64,000 nt of DNA. Origin: Oligoflexus sp. Its GTDB lineage: Bacteria; Bdellovibrionota_B; Oligoflexia; Oligoflexales; Oligoflexaceae. Under the pieces are notes generated by a model. That model did no database searches, was not told where the DNA came from, and saw nothing but the letters and a program-made list of their open reading frames with translations. Numbering within the stretch: the first letter of the stretch is position 1; each line of letters starts with the position of its first letter. The stretch is from assembly GCF_035712445.1 (NCBI RefSeq), contig NZ_DASTAT010000053.1:49684-113683 (forward strand), read 5' to 3'. The position numbers and the translations under genes were made by a program. Of this stretch, positions 1 through 7,684 are shown in pieces.

Positions 1-211
1 TTTGGTGACCCGGGACCGCGTGGATAACTTCGCGGTGATCGCACCACCCAATTACTGGTGTAATCCCAACCGCAATCCTCGTGGCCTCTTCACCTCGCGC
101 ATTGCTGTGAACGGTCAGGTGACCCGTCCAGGCGCCAGCATCAGCATCAGCGCCCAGCAGTTTGATGTGAAGTTCGAAGCCACCTTCGGCTGGAGACCAT
201 GCGGCGTCTAA
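1..211 (+). CDS. C-terminal end of an unrecognised protein (runs off the window)
   Basis: An open frame enters from the left edge and ends with TAA at 209-211, giving about 69 visible residues. The frame starts with no ribosome site, so I read this as the tail of a longer gene. The visible part is rich in Asn, Ser and short beta-type stretches and has two cysteines (NYWC and RPCGV) that could pair, which would suit an exported protein. I do not recognise the family. The next gene starts 54 bp downstream on the same strand. Confidence 0.5.
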   Translation, partial: LVTRDRVDNFAVIAPPNYWCNPNRNPRGLFTSRIAVNGQVTRPGASISISAQQFDVKFEATFGWRPCGV

Positions 212-219
212 CGCCGGCA

Positions 220-267
220 ATATCTGCCTCTCGCGGCATCGACCCCAAAGGCCGATGCGGCAGATAT
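220..267 (+). promoter_or_regulatory. Nested hairpin covering the start of the cyclase gene
   Basis: ATATCTGCC (220-228) is complementary to GGCAGATAT (259-267), and inside it GCATCG (236-241) pairs with CGATGC (253-258). The right outer arm contains the AU of the start codon at 266 and any ribosome site before it. As RNA this would fold into a stem with a 7-nt bulge that hides the start. It may instead act as a weak terminator for the preceding gene; there is no U-run. Confidence 0.45.
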
Positions 268-2230
268 GGTGAAGTCTCTCTTTATTCTTATCCTCCTTGG
301 GTTCTGGCGAACAGCTCTCGCCAGTCCCGGGCCTATTTTTGAAATCCAGGACACCATGGACGGGCCGGCCTTGGGCCCGTTTGTGGAGTACCTGGTGGAT
401 GCCCAAAGGCAGTATGATGCGTCCAGCATAAGCGCAGCGCCCGATGCTGCCTGGCGGAGGCTCGCTCAACCCTTTCGTAATTTCGGGCACCTTCATGCCC
501 CGCTCTGGCTCCGCTTCCAGGTGCTGAATCCGAGTGATCACGCCCGGACCGTTTACTTTGAAAATAATTATGCCCTGACTGATCGCATCACCCTCATCGC
601 CGCGGAAAGCGCAGGCGGATGGATGCAGACTCTGGGGGATAAGGTCCCCCGTGCCGACCGCAACCTCCGCTATCGCCATCCTGTCTTCAGCAGCAACCTT
701 CCGCCTGGCGTGCATCTCTTCCATATAAAAATGGAGACCACCGAACTCGTCAGCGTGGCTTTCAAGGTCTGGGACCCCACCTCGTTCAATAGCATGATGA
801 ACCTCGAATCCCTTTTGATCGGACTTTTGTTTGGCATCACGGTGGCCTTGCTTTGCTATAACCTGATCCTCTTTTTGTCGACCCGCATTGCTCTTCTCGC
901 GCCCTATTGCTTCTATGTCTTCTTCTTTATCCTGACAGAATTTTGTCTGATCGGTATCTCGCAGCTGGTGATTACCGATCCAGCGCTCAGCCGTTGGCTG
1001 GCGAACGCGGGATTCCGCCTTTTTCTGACGCTTGGTATCCTGGCGGCGCTGACGTTCATGCGAATGTTTCTCAATCTCAGGGCTCACGGACCACGTCTTG
1101 ATAAAGTCACGAAGGGTCTCAAGATCGCGCTTGCCTTCCTCCTCGTCTATCACCTTGCAGGGGGAGCGGAAGCCAATCTGCTTATATCGGCGGCTCTTGC
1201 GCTCTGCTCCCTTCATTTTATCGTCTGCACTGTTCTGGTCGTGCGCGACGGCTATAAGCCGGCACGCATCCTGCTTCTGGCCTGGATGCTGATCATCAGC
1301 GGTTCGGGTGTCGCGAGTCTTGCCGATCTTGGTTTGCTCGATCTTGATATGGGCCGAACCCTGACGCTGCATTTTGCGGCCGGCTGTGTGGAAATGATAC
1401 TGCTCTCACTGGCCATCGGCGAATGGTGGCGCGAGGAGAGGCAGCGGCGCCGTCAGGAAGCGACCCAGGCGGAAGCGGTTCGGGTGGCGATTCAGGCTCG
1501 GCAGGATCATGCCTTCGATCAGCTGAAAAAAATCATCTATCCCCATCAGCTGGAGCAGATCATGGATGGGGAGCAGCTGGAAAAGACCATGCCCGTAGGC
1601 AAGGGCACGGCCGCGGTCATTGCCTTTGATATCGTGTCGAGCTCCCAGGCTGATCACGACACGATGCAGGAATTTTTACGTCAGCTCTTCGCCCAATGCC
1701 ACGCGAGCATGATGAAGGGCTATCAGCCGCATACTCTGGAGGCGCCTGCGTACCGTATCAAGGAAACCGGCGACGGCTTTCTCTGTTCAGTCGGCTATCC
1801 CTTCCATACAGCGGGCGGTCAATCCGTTTCCGAGGTCGCGGTGGGCCTGGCTCAGGAATTCGTGCGGATTTTCCATAAGGTCCTGGCGGGCTTTCCCGAC
1901 CTGCGACGCTTAACATGCTGCTGCGGTATTGCTTTGGATCGCGTGGAAAGTTTCTTTCCCAAGGAAGGTGTTCAGGTCTATGACCTTTATGGTCGAGCCA
2001 TCGTCCTGGCCACCCGCTATGAAGCCCTGCGGAAGGAAATCAGGGTCTTCACCACCGAGGCCAGCACCATCATCCTCCAGGAACGCGTTCATCAGAGCCT
2101 TTCGGAGCCCATGCGTTCCCGCTTTGAACTGATGAATCTGCAGGCGCTCGGGGTCAAGGTGCGGGACGATAGCGAGGCCACGACCTGCTTCGTTCAAATC
2201 ATCCCGACACCGGATGAAGCCGCGGCCTAG
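266..2230 (+). CDS. 7TMR-DISM membrane sensor with class III nucleotide cyclase domain
   Basis: A 654-residue membrane receptor. Residues 1-20 are a signal peptide; about 25-170 form the periplasmic 7TMR-DISMED2 sensing domain; about 185-390 hold seven hydrophobic segments of the 7TMR-DISM_7TM type; 395-440 is a helical linker with the KIIYPHQLEQI stretch typical before cyclase domains. About 448-600 is a class III adenylate/guanylate cyclase homology domain. Its two metal-binding aspartates appear as D455 (AFDIVSSS) and D503 (KETGDGF). It should therefore make cAMP or cGMP in response to a periplasmic ligand, but the base-specifying residues are not clear by eye. Activity is inferred. The stop overlaps the convergent gene's stop in a shared CTAG at 2227-2230. 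Confidence 0.8.
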   Translation: MVKSLFILILLGFWRTALASPGPIFEIQDTMDGPALGPFVEYLVDAQRQYDASSISAAPDAAWRRLAQPFRNFGHLHAPLWLRFQVLNPSDHARTVYFENNYALTDRITLIAAESAGGWMQTLGDKVPRADRNLRYRHPVFSSNLPPGVHLFHIKMETTELVSVAFKVWDPTSFNSMMNLESLLIGLLFGITVALLCYNLILFLSTRIALLAPYCFYVFFFILTEFCLIGISQLVITDPALSRWLANAGFRLFLTLGILAALTFMRMFLNLRAHGPRLDKVTKGLKIALAFLLVYHLAGGAEANLLISAALALCSLHFIVCTVLVVRDGYKPARILLLAWMLIISGSGVASLADLGLLDLDMGRTLTLHFAAGCVEMILLSLAIGEWWREERQRRRQEATQAEAVRVAIQARQDHAFDQLKKIIYPHQLEQIMDGEQLEKTMPVGKGTAAVIAFDIVSSSQADHDTMQEFLRQLFAQCHASMMKGYQPHTLEAPAYRIKETGDGFLCSVGYPFHTAGGQSVSEVAVGLAQEFVRIFHKVLAGFPDLRRLTCCCGIALDRVESFFPKEGVQVYDLYGRAIVLATRYEALRKEIRVFTTEASTIILQERVHQSLSEPMRSRFELMNLQALGVKVRDDSEATTCFVQIIPTPDEAAA

Positions 2231-2874
2231 TCAAGGCTGATCGCTTCATAGAGAGCGACGACGCGATAGATGGTTTCATAGCCACCCGGATACTTCACCG
2301 TGCCCTTCACAAAAGTTCCCGCTTCAATAACGTCAGGTGATAAGGCCATCTTCTGGAGCATGGCTGTCGTCAGCGAGGCTTCAAAACCAACAAATTCAAA
2401 GCGATCAAATTCCCGAATCACGTCCTGATTCAATCTCTGGGCCAGAATATTGGGACAGGGCGCGACCAAACAGTTATGCGGGGGCACGCGAGGCCTGCTG
2501 ATCGAAAACGCCAGAGCGGGGGACGCAGGGGGTGAAACTTTCGTCTGATAAAGAGCCGTGATCTGAAGCTTCGATGTATGAAACTGGGGCTCAGGAGGTG
2601 TCAGCTGACCCTGCACGAGAAGCCGCGGCAGATCCTGATCATCGGGAAAAGGCGCGTCTTCCCCCCCATTCGGAAAACTGAGGCCGCTGACATAAAGAGT
2701 CTGCCCGGTTCCATTCACAGGCGTGAACCAATAGCCGCCGCAGAGGGGGCTCGGGCATTTTCGAATATCCCGCTCCAATGTTCCATAAAGATCCTTGCTG
2801 ATGGGATGGGCCCCCAAGGCGCTCAGTGTACTGAAAAGAAAAATTGCGATGGAAAATCCAAGATTGCGAAGCAT
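2227..2874 (-). CDS. Secreted DUF6748-like protein
   Basis: 215 residues with a clear signal peptide (hydrophobic residues 6-18, cleavage near ALGA-HP). The N-terminal motif RKCPSPLCGGYWFTPVNG resembles the DUF6748 family of exported proteins from deltaproteobacteria-like genomes; a second Cys pair lies at NCLVAPCPN. Function is unknown. The start is supported by GGAGG ending 5 nt before the ATG. It is the last gene of a compact minus-strand group (4752 to 2227, gaps of 12-34 bp), so it is probably co-transcribed with the three Cys-rich secreted proteins upstream. Confidence 0.7.
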   Translation of the reverse strand: MLRNLGFSIAIFLFSTLSALGAHPISKDLYGTLERDIRKCPSPLCGGYWFTPVNGTGQTLYVSGLSFPNGGEDAPFPDDQDLPRLLVQGQLTPPEPQFHTSKLQITALYQTKVSPPASPALAFSISRPRVPPHNCLVAPCPNILAQRLNQDVIREFDRFEFVGFEASLTTAMLQKMALSPDVIEAGTFVKGTVKYPGGYETIYRVVALYEAISLD

Positions 2875-2897
2875 GGTGTCCTCCGGTTGAAAGTCTA

Positions 2898-3485
2898 TTA
2901 AAAGTTACAGACCTGGTTATAGGATTCCTGGAAGAAAGAGCTGACCGTAGGGCCATAGACCGCCTTCATTGCATTCCAGCAGGCATCACGCGCGGCCTGG
3001 GGATTGCTGCTCGCCCCACAGACAAAGGCATCGAGACGGGCAAAGGTCCGCTGCCCCACCGGGCGCGCTGCGGCGGGGCCCAGATCCCGTTCCAGCTGCT
3101 TGACCGTGCCACCGACGAGCCGTCCCAAATACTCAGGCTTCAGACAATTGAATTCCGCCACGCCCTGGCTGGCGCAGCCCTGGAATTTTTCGCGAATGAC
3201 GTCGATCAGCGAGGCATAAAAGCTGCTGTGCGCACAGGCCTTATGCTCCCCCGATTCCATCACGTTCAAGAGAAAGCGCTCGTTCAAATCGCTGAGTTTG
3301 GTGAGGACCCACTCCTGGCGCGACGCATCGCAGCGAATACCATCCAGCGCCGCACGTCCGAACTGATTGGCCTGATTGAAAGCATAATTTTCCGCATCCT
3401 TGCAGCTGGCGAAAAGCCCCTGAGCCGAGGCCGCAGGGGCCATTGAAACAATGGCCATCAAAAGTCCACTCATGAGAAGCTTCAT
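2898..3485 (-). CDS. Secreted Cys-rich protein, third member of a tandem family
   Basis: 195 residues starting at the ATG at 3485, which follows AAGGAAAC; a longer in-frame extension lacks a signal and a ribosome site. The signal peptide ends at ASA-QG. The mature part has about eight cysteines and helix-rich segments. It aligns loosely with the two upstream proteins: an N-terminal Cys followed by an FNQANQFG-type helix, a central Cys, and YLGRLVGG corresponding to their LIGxL segment. It is the most divergent of the three. No known domain is recognised; a disulfide-bonded periplasmic or secreted role is inferred. Confidence 0.7.
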   Translation of the reverse strand: MKLLMSGLLMAIVSMAPAASAQGLFASCKDAENYAFNQANQFGRAALDGIRCDASRQEWVLTKLSDLNERFLLNVMESGEHKACAHSSFYASLIDVIREKFQGCASQGVAEFNCLKPEYLGRLVGGTVKQLERDLGPAAARPVGQRTFARLDAFVCGASSNPQAARDACWNAMKAVYGPTVSSFFQESYNQVCNF

Positions 3486-3519
3486 CGGGATGTTTCCTTG
3501 TGCAGTAAGGGTTGCATCA

Positions 3520-4086
3520 TTAGGGGCCGGAAAGACTGCAGAAGCGATCCCGGCTCCTGATAAAATTGGGATCATTCAGAAAGGAGGCACAGATCTGACC
3601 CGCTTCCTGATTGAAATAGGCCTGGCAGTTGCCTCCGAACTGAACATCGCAGCTGTTTTGCAAGGCGACGTCCAGATCCGTGGGATCATCCCAGGTGCCG
3701 AAGTCCAGAGCCATATCGCAGAAAAACCGTGCTCCCAATACGCCGATCAACCGGCCGTTATAAAGGCAGCCGCGACTGCAGAGCTGATTCATATTCTTGA
3801 ATTTGCGAAAGATCCCGAAGGCCAGTCCCGCTTTTTTGCAGCGGTCGCGCTCTTTGGTCTTCAAGGCCTTTTCTATACTCTTTTCCAACTTTTTGATAAC
3901 TTTTTCATGATTCGCGCAGTCTTCCAAAAGACTCGATCCCACCTTCCCGATGATGTCCTCACCCTCCTGGGCCGCCTCCTCAAAGGTGCGCGCCTGGATG
4001 CCCTCCTGACAGGAAAAGCTGAAGGCAGGAAGACTCTGATGCAGCATGATCAGAATAATGACCCAGGAGAATGAGTGTATTCGCAT
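3520..4086 (-). CDS. Secreted Cys-rich protein, second member of a tandem family
   Basis: 188 residues with a signal peptide ending near PAFS-FSC. It shares an ordered pattern with the next gene upstream: an early Cys, a helix rich in Glu and Gln, RCKKAGLAFG, CSRGCLYNGRLIG, ARFFCDMALDF, a central Cys pair and a final Cys in SRDRFC. The same landmarks in the neighbour read ACRHSGLAYG, CDFECTFNGELIG and AKFYCDFAITF, so these are paralogues from an old duplication. AAAGGA precedes the start. Family and function unknown; conserved cysteines suggest four or more disulfides. Confidence 0.75.
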   Translation of the reverse strand: MRIHSFSWVIILIMLHQSLPAFSFSCQEGIQARTFEEAAQEGEDIIGKVGSSLLEDCANHEKVIKKLEKSIEKALKTKERDRCKKAGLAFGIFRKFKNMNQLCSRGCLYNGRLIGVLGARFFCDMALDFGTWDDPTDLDVALQNSCDVQFGGNCQAYFNQEAGQICASFLNDPNFIRSRDRFCSLSGP

Positions 4087-4098
4087 AAGGTTTTTCCT

Positions 4099-4752
4099 TT
4101 AGAGAACGGCTGACTTCAAATAAAAGGGCGGTGGCAATTCACAGGAAAGGCCGCGGGTCCGAAGGTAAGCGGAATCCTGCGCGAAATCAATATAGGGCTT
4201 ACATGAAAGCGTGGTGATGGGTTGCACGAATTGATCCGCCTCGACATTGAATCTGATGTCGCACGATGTGGTGAAGGAATAATCACAGCTTGTGAATACG
4301 TTCCGAGGAACCCAGTTCGGATCAGCGGGATAGCCATCAAAAGTAATGGCGAAGTCGCAGTAGAATTTCGCCGAAAGTTCGCCGATGAGTTCTCCGTTGA
4401 AGGTGCACTCGAAGTCGCACTTGCTGTTGATGGCGAGCAGGGCCTCATAAGTTCCGTAAGCCAAACCCGAATGCCGACAGGCGACAAAGTCGGTGGCGTT
4501 GGCCGGCAGAGTCAGGCGCTGGATATTGGTCGTGACATCGCTCGCGAACTGATCATTGCGCTGGCAGCGCTGCAGATCATCCGTCCCCAGTTTCAGGAAG
4601 AGTTGATTGATAAGGTTTTTGCCTTGATTGTAGCCTTGATCGAAGGACTGCTTATTGAATCCCGTGGTGCAGGCCGCAGGACGATCGACCGCCAGAAGGG
4701 GGAAAGCCATCGTCATGGGAAGGATGAACAGCGCGCGATGAAATCTGAGCAT
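4099..4752 (-). CDS. Secreted Cys-rich protein, first member of a tandem family
   Basis: 217 residues from the ATG at 4752, chosen because AAGGAG lies 8 nt upstream and the signal peptide follows at once; the frame runs 12 codons further without support. Cleavage is likely near LLAVDRPAAC. The Cys pattern matches the gene below it, with an extra insertion around SCDYSFTTSCDIRF. As first gene of the four-gene minus-strand cluster it probably carries the promoter, in the 244 bp between here and the divergent DUF2721 gene. Function unknown. Confidence 0.75.
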   Translation of the reverse strand: MLRFHRALFILPMTMAFPLLAVDRPAACTTGFNKQSFDQGYNQGKNLINQLFLKLGTDDLQRCQRNDQFASDVTTNIQRLTLPANATDFVACRHSGLAYGTYEALLAINSKCDFECTFNGELIGELSAKFYCDFAITFDGYPADPNWVPRNVFTSCDYSFTTSCDIRFNVEADQFVQPITTLSCKPYIDFAQDSAYLRTRGLSCELPPPFYLKSAVL

Positions 4753-4995
4753 ACAGTATTCTCCTTGTTTGCGAGGCATGAGTTTCAAAAGTCTGACATG
4801 CAGCGTCCCGGTGCCAAGGGCAAGTCAGCATCCCAAAGTCGCCTTTAAAACAAGAATCTCTTCTGGACTTTCCGCATGCGGCTATCCCCCAGAAAATTCT
4901 CGGAATTGCAGTGGGGACTGGCATTTTCCTGCTATCAGTGCTTATGTGCAGCTGTCCCTGAAGCGATCTCATCCATTCATTAGCCGAGCTTATTC

Positions 4996-5427
4996 ATGAG
5001 TCTCAATGTTTCTACTCCGGCCCTGCTCTTCCCCGCCATCTCGCTTCTGATGCTGGCGTATACCAATCGTTTCCTGGCTATTGCGAGCCTGATTCGTTCG
5101 CTGCACGGTGTCTGGAAATCCACCCAGGAAGACCATCTTCTGCTTCAGATTCAGAATCTGCGTCGCCGGGTGCGATTGATTCGGGATATGCAGGCCCTGG
5201 GCGTGACAGCGATCAGCTCCTGCGTCGGATCCATGCTGATGCTGTTTTTGGAGTGGGAAAACTGGGGTGCCGGGCTGTTTTTTCTGAGCCTCTGTCTGAT
5301 GCTGGCGTCCCTGGTTCTTTCCATGCTGGAGATTTTTCTTTCGGTCGGCGCTTTGAATGTGGTTCTGCAGGATCTGCAGTCGAATGTCAGGAAGGGGCGT
5401 TTGAATCCGCGTCCGGAGAATCCGTAG
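4996..5427 (+). CDS. DUF2721 family integral membrane protein
   Basis: 143 residues. The start MSLNVSTPALLFPAISLLMLAYTNRF is the diagnostic opening of DUF2721: a first membrane helix followed by a basic loop (SLIRSLH, RRRVRLIRD) and two further membrane helices at about 70-90 and 95-118. Family members are small inner-membrane proteins of unknown role found across Gram-negatives. Its last 41 bp overlap the convergent coiled-coil gene, so the two transcripts can pair at their 3' ends. No ribosome site stands out, but the N-terminus matches the family start. Confidence 0.8.
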   Translation: MSLNVSTPALLFPAISLLMLAYTNRFLAIASLIRSLHGVWKSTQEDHLLLQIQNLRRRVRLIRDMQALGVTAISSCVGSMLMLFLEWENWGAGLFFLSLCLMLASLVLSMLEIFLSVGALNVVLQDLQSNVRKGRLNPRPENP

Positions 5428-5857
5428 GCTTCGGCATGGATTGAAAGAGTTCATCGACAAAACCCGTCAGAAGGCCGAGTGCTTTCTGAGCATTCTTCAG
5501 CTCGACCTTGAGCCTTTGAATCTCGACCTTTTCCGGTTCCTTGTCATCGAAGGTTTCGCCGGGCTCTTTTCGATAAGCCGCGATCTCCTTTTTCAGATTC
5601 TTGATATCTTCATTCCGGGCGCGCAGCATAAGCCCCAGCCATTCGATCTCATCCCTCAGGGTGCCGATCTCATCTTCCAGCTTCAGATCCAAAGGACTCC
5701 GGCTACTGATACAGCCGGATGCGAAGGATTCCAGCCACGAAGACAAGGACCCGCCCGCCAGACGCGAGGCCATGCGAAGAGACGAGAGCGCCAGCTCCGG
5801 ATTGGGGCTTTCGGCCAGCTTCAGAGTCTCGATGATTTTCAGCGCCGTCTTGTCCAT
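5387..5857 (-). CDS. Hypothetical coiled-coil protein
   Basis: 156 residues from the ATG at 5857 (GGAAGC just upstream); the frame is open for another 36 codons but they do not look coding. Residues 1-50 are a helical head (MDKTALKIIETLKLAESPNPE). About 60-140 form a charged heptad-type coiled coil (LEDEIGTLRDEIEWLGL, NLKKEIAAYRKE, VEIQRLKVELKNAQKAL). The tail is acidic and Ser/Pro rich. There is no signal or membrane segment, so it should be cytoplasmic. Family unknown. Confidence 0.55.
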   Translation of the reverse strand: MDKTALKIIETLKLAESPNPELALSSLRMASRLAGGSLSSWLESFASGCISSRSPLDLKLEDEIGTLRDEIEWLGLMLRARNEDIKNLKKEIAAYRKEPGETFDDKEPEKVEIQRLKVELKNAQKALGLLTGFVDELFQSMPKPTDSPDADSNAPS

Positions 5858-6057
5858 TGGGCTTCCATGACCATACAAAGATTTAAGGAGAAAGATGATA
5901 GCCGGCCGGGAAGCTGACGTGCAAGCGAAGATGAAAAGTTTTGTAAGTATCTGAAATAATAGCATTCTATTTGGGCGTCTGCCAATTCATACAGCCAAGG
6001 CTAAATTCGCCCCCAGTTTAGCCGATGCCTGCTTATAAACTGCGCACAGAGAAACCC

Positions 6058-7665
6058 ATGGCATCAAAGTTCAAACTTGGCTTTTTCGCATGCTGGCTGA
6101 CAGCCTGCGTCGGTGAGGAAGTCTCGGTCCGCCATATGCAGGGAAAAACCGCGAACGCTCCGGCGACTCCGGCTGCAGCCGAGGCGTCAGCTGAACCCAC
6201 AAGTTTTCAGCCCACCCAGTTCGATCTGCGGCCGCTGTCGAAAATGGAAATCCAGAATTCCCTGCAGGATGTGCTTTTGCTTCCCGCACCGCCTGAGCTT
6301 GATGGTTTCGTGGAGCAGTCCAGCAAATCCCAGATCTTTCGCAATTCCTATGGAATTTTGAATGATTCATCGAGCCTCGCAGGACTGAGCCGTGACATCA
6401 GCGCTCTGATGGATGGCATGGACTGGTCCCTCGTTTCAAAAACTCTTCTGCAGTGTGATGCCCTCGTGTCTCCCGACTGCCGCGCGCGTCTTGTGCTGCG
6501 TATCGCCGCTCATGCCTGGCGCCGGCCTTTGGAGCCCAAGGAGAGTCAGCTGCTCGACACCCAGGCGCGGGCGATTTCGAAACTCGATGCCACAGTTGAG
6601 ATGCCGGCCTTTTCCCAGCTCATGAGCCAGATCTTTTTTGATCCTCGTTTTCTTTTCCGCAGTGAAATCGGCGAGGATGAAAAATCCCTCGCATCACCTT
6701 ATACTCTGGCATCCTGGGAAAAACTTTCGTCGATTGCCTATAATTTGAAGCACCGTCCGCCGACCTTTGAGCAGATCCAAGCCCTGGCGGATTTTGAAAA
6801 TGATCCGGCGCGTTTCCCGCAACTGATCGACGAGATCATTCAATCCCCGGCCCTTGCCGATTCCCTTGCGACCATGATCAGCCAGTGGCTTATGTATTAT
6901 GGGCTGGAAAGCATGGATATCCAAGGCGATCCCAGCTGGTCACGGCAGAAAGCCAAGGATCAGATGGATGCCGCGCATCAGTTCGTCAAAGATACTCTGC
7001 TACGCGAGGGAACCCTGCGGGCTCTTTTCTCAAAACCCAATCCTGACAATGATGGCTATGGAATTTTCTCCAGCAAGGCCTTCCTCACGTCCACGAGCAA
7101 AAACGGTCAGGGCTCGATGATCCTGCGGGGCGTCCGCATCATCCGCAATGCCCTTTGCCAGGGCATGGGCGTTCCGCCGGGAACCTTGGAAGCCGCCGCC
7201 CCCAAGGAGCTTTCGCCTTTGGATCCCAACTACGATATCAAACTCACTCTGATGCATGGGGCCCGACCCGAATGCGCCGCCTGCCATCGACTCATTGATC
7301 CAGCCGGCCTTGCCCTTCATACCTTTGATGGCTTTGGCGCCAACACCAATTCCCTGGTCGACTTCAATGCGCTCAGCATTCCTTCCCAGGTTAAAGTCGG
7401 GCTGGGTGGCGAATGGGATATCATTTCCACGGTTTCAGCCAAGGACTTTGCGGAAAGCATGGTCCAGTCGACCACGTTCGCCCGCTGTTTTTCGCGCAAT
7501 GCTCTGCGTTATGTCCTGGGTCGCGATTTGAACGCTGGGGAACTCGTGACCGCCGATCAGCTGGCGGATAAGCATCTGGGAAAAGACGCGCGTAGCAAGG
7601 AAAGCCTCACGAATTACTTCCGGGATATCATGACCACCGAATCGCTTTATATGCGCACCCGTTGA
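6058..7665 (+). CDS. DUF1592/DUF1588/DUF1585 domain lipoprotein
   Basis: 535 residues, starting at the ATG at 6058 so that a short signal ends in the lipobox LTAC (Cys17). Domains follow the order known from planctomycete and myxobacterial proteins: a DUF1587-like start, DUF1595 (RIAAHAWRRPLEP), DUF1592 (IFFDPRFLFRSE), DUF1588 with a CAACH heme-type motif followed by RLIDPAGLALHTFD, and DUF1585 at the C-terminus (NALRYVLGRDL). Such proteins are nearly always encoded beside a DUF1552 gene, as here (19-bp gap). Their biochemical role is not established; one CxxCH suggests, without proof, c-type heme binding and redox work in the periplasm. Confidence 0.85.
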   Translation: MASKFKLGFFACWLTACVGEEVSVRHMQGKTANAPATPAAAEASAEPTSFQPTQFDLRPLSKMEIQNSLQDVLLLPAPPELDGFVEQSSKSQIFRNSYGILNDSSSLAGLSRDISALMDGMDWSLVSKTLLQCDALVSPDCRARLVLRIAAHAWRRPLEPKESQLLDTQARAISKLDATVEMPAFSQLMSQIFFDPRFLFRSEIGEDEKSLASPYTLASWEKLSSIAYNLKHRPPTFEQIQALADFENDPARFPQLIDEIIQSPALADSLATMISQWLMYYGLESMDIQGDPSWSRQKAKDQMDAAHQFVKDTLLREGTLRALFSKPNPDNDGYGIFSSKAFLTSTSKNGQGSMILRGVRIIRNALCQGMGVPPGTLEAAAPKELSPLDPNYDIKLTLMHGARPECAACHRLIDPAGLALHTFDGFGANTNSLVDFNALSIPSQVKVGLGGEWDIISTVSAKDFAESMVQSTTFARCFSRNALRYVLGRDLNAGELVTADQLADKHLGKDARSKESLTNYFRDIMTTESLYMRTR

Positions 7666-7684
7666 TCGGTGCAGGGGAAGCTTT

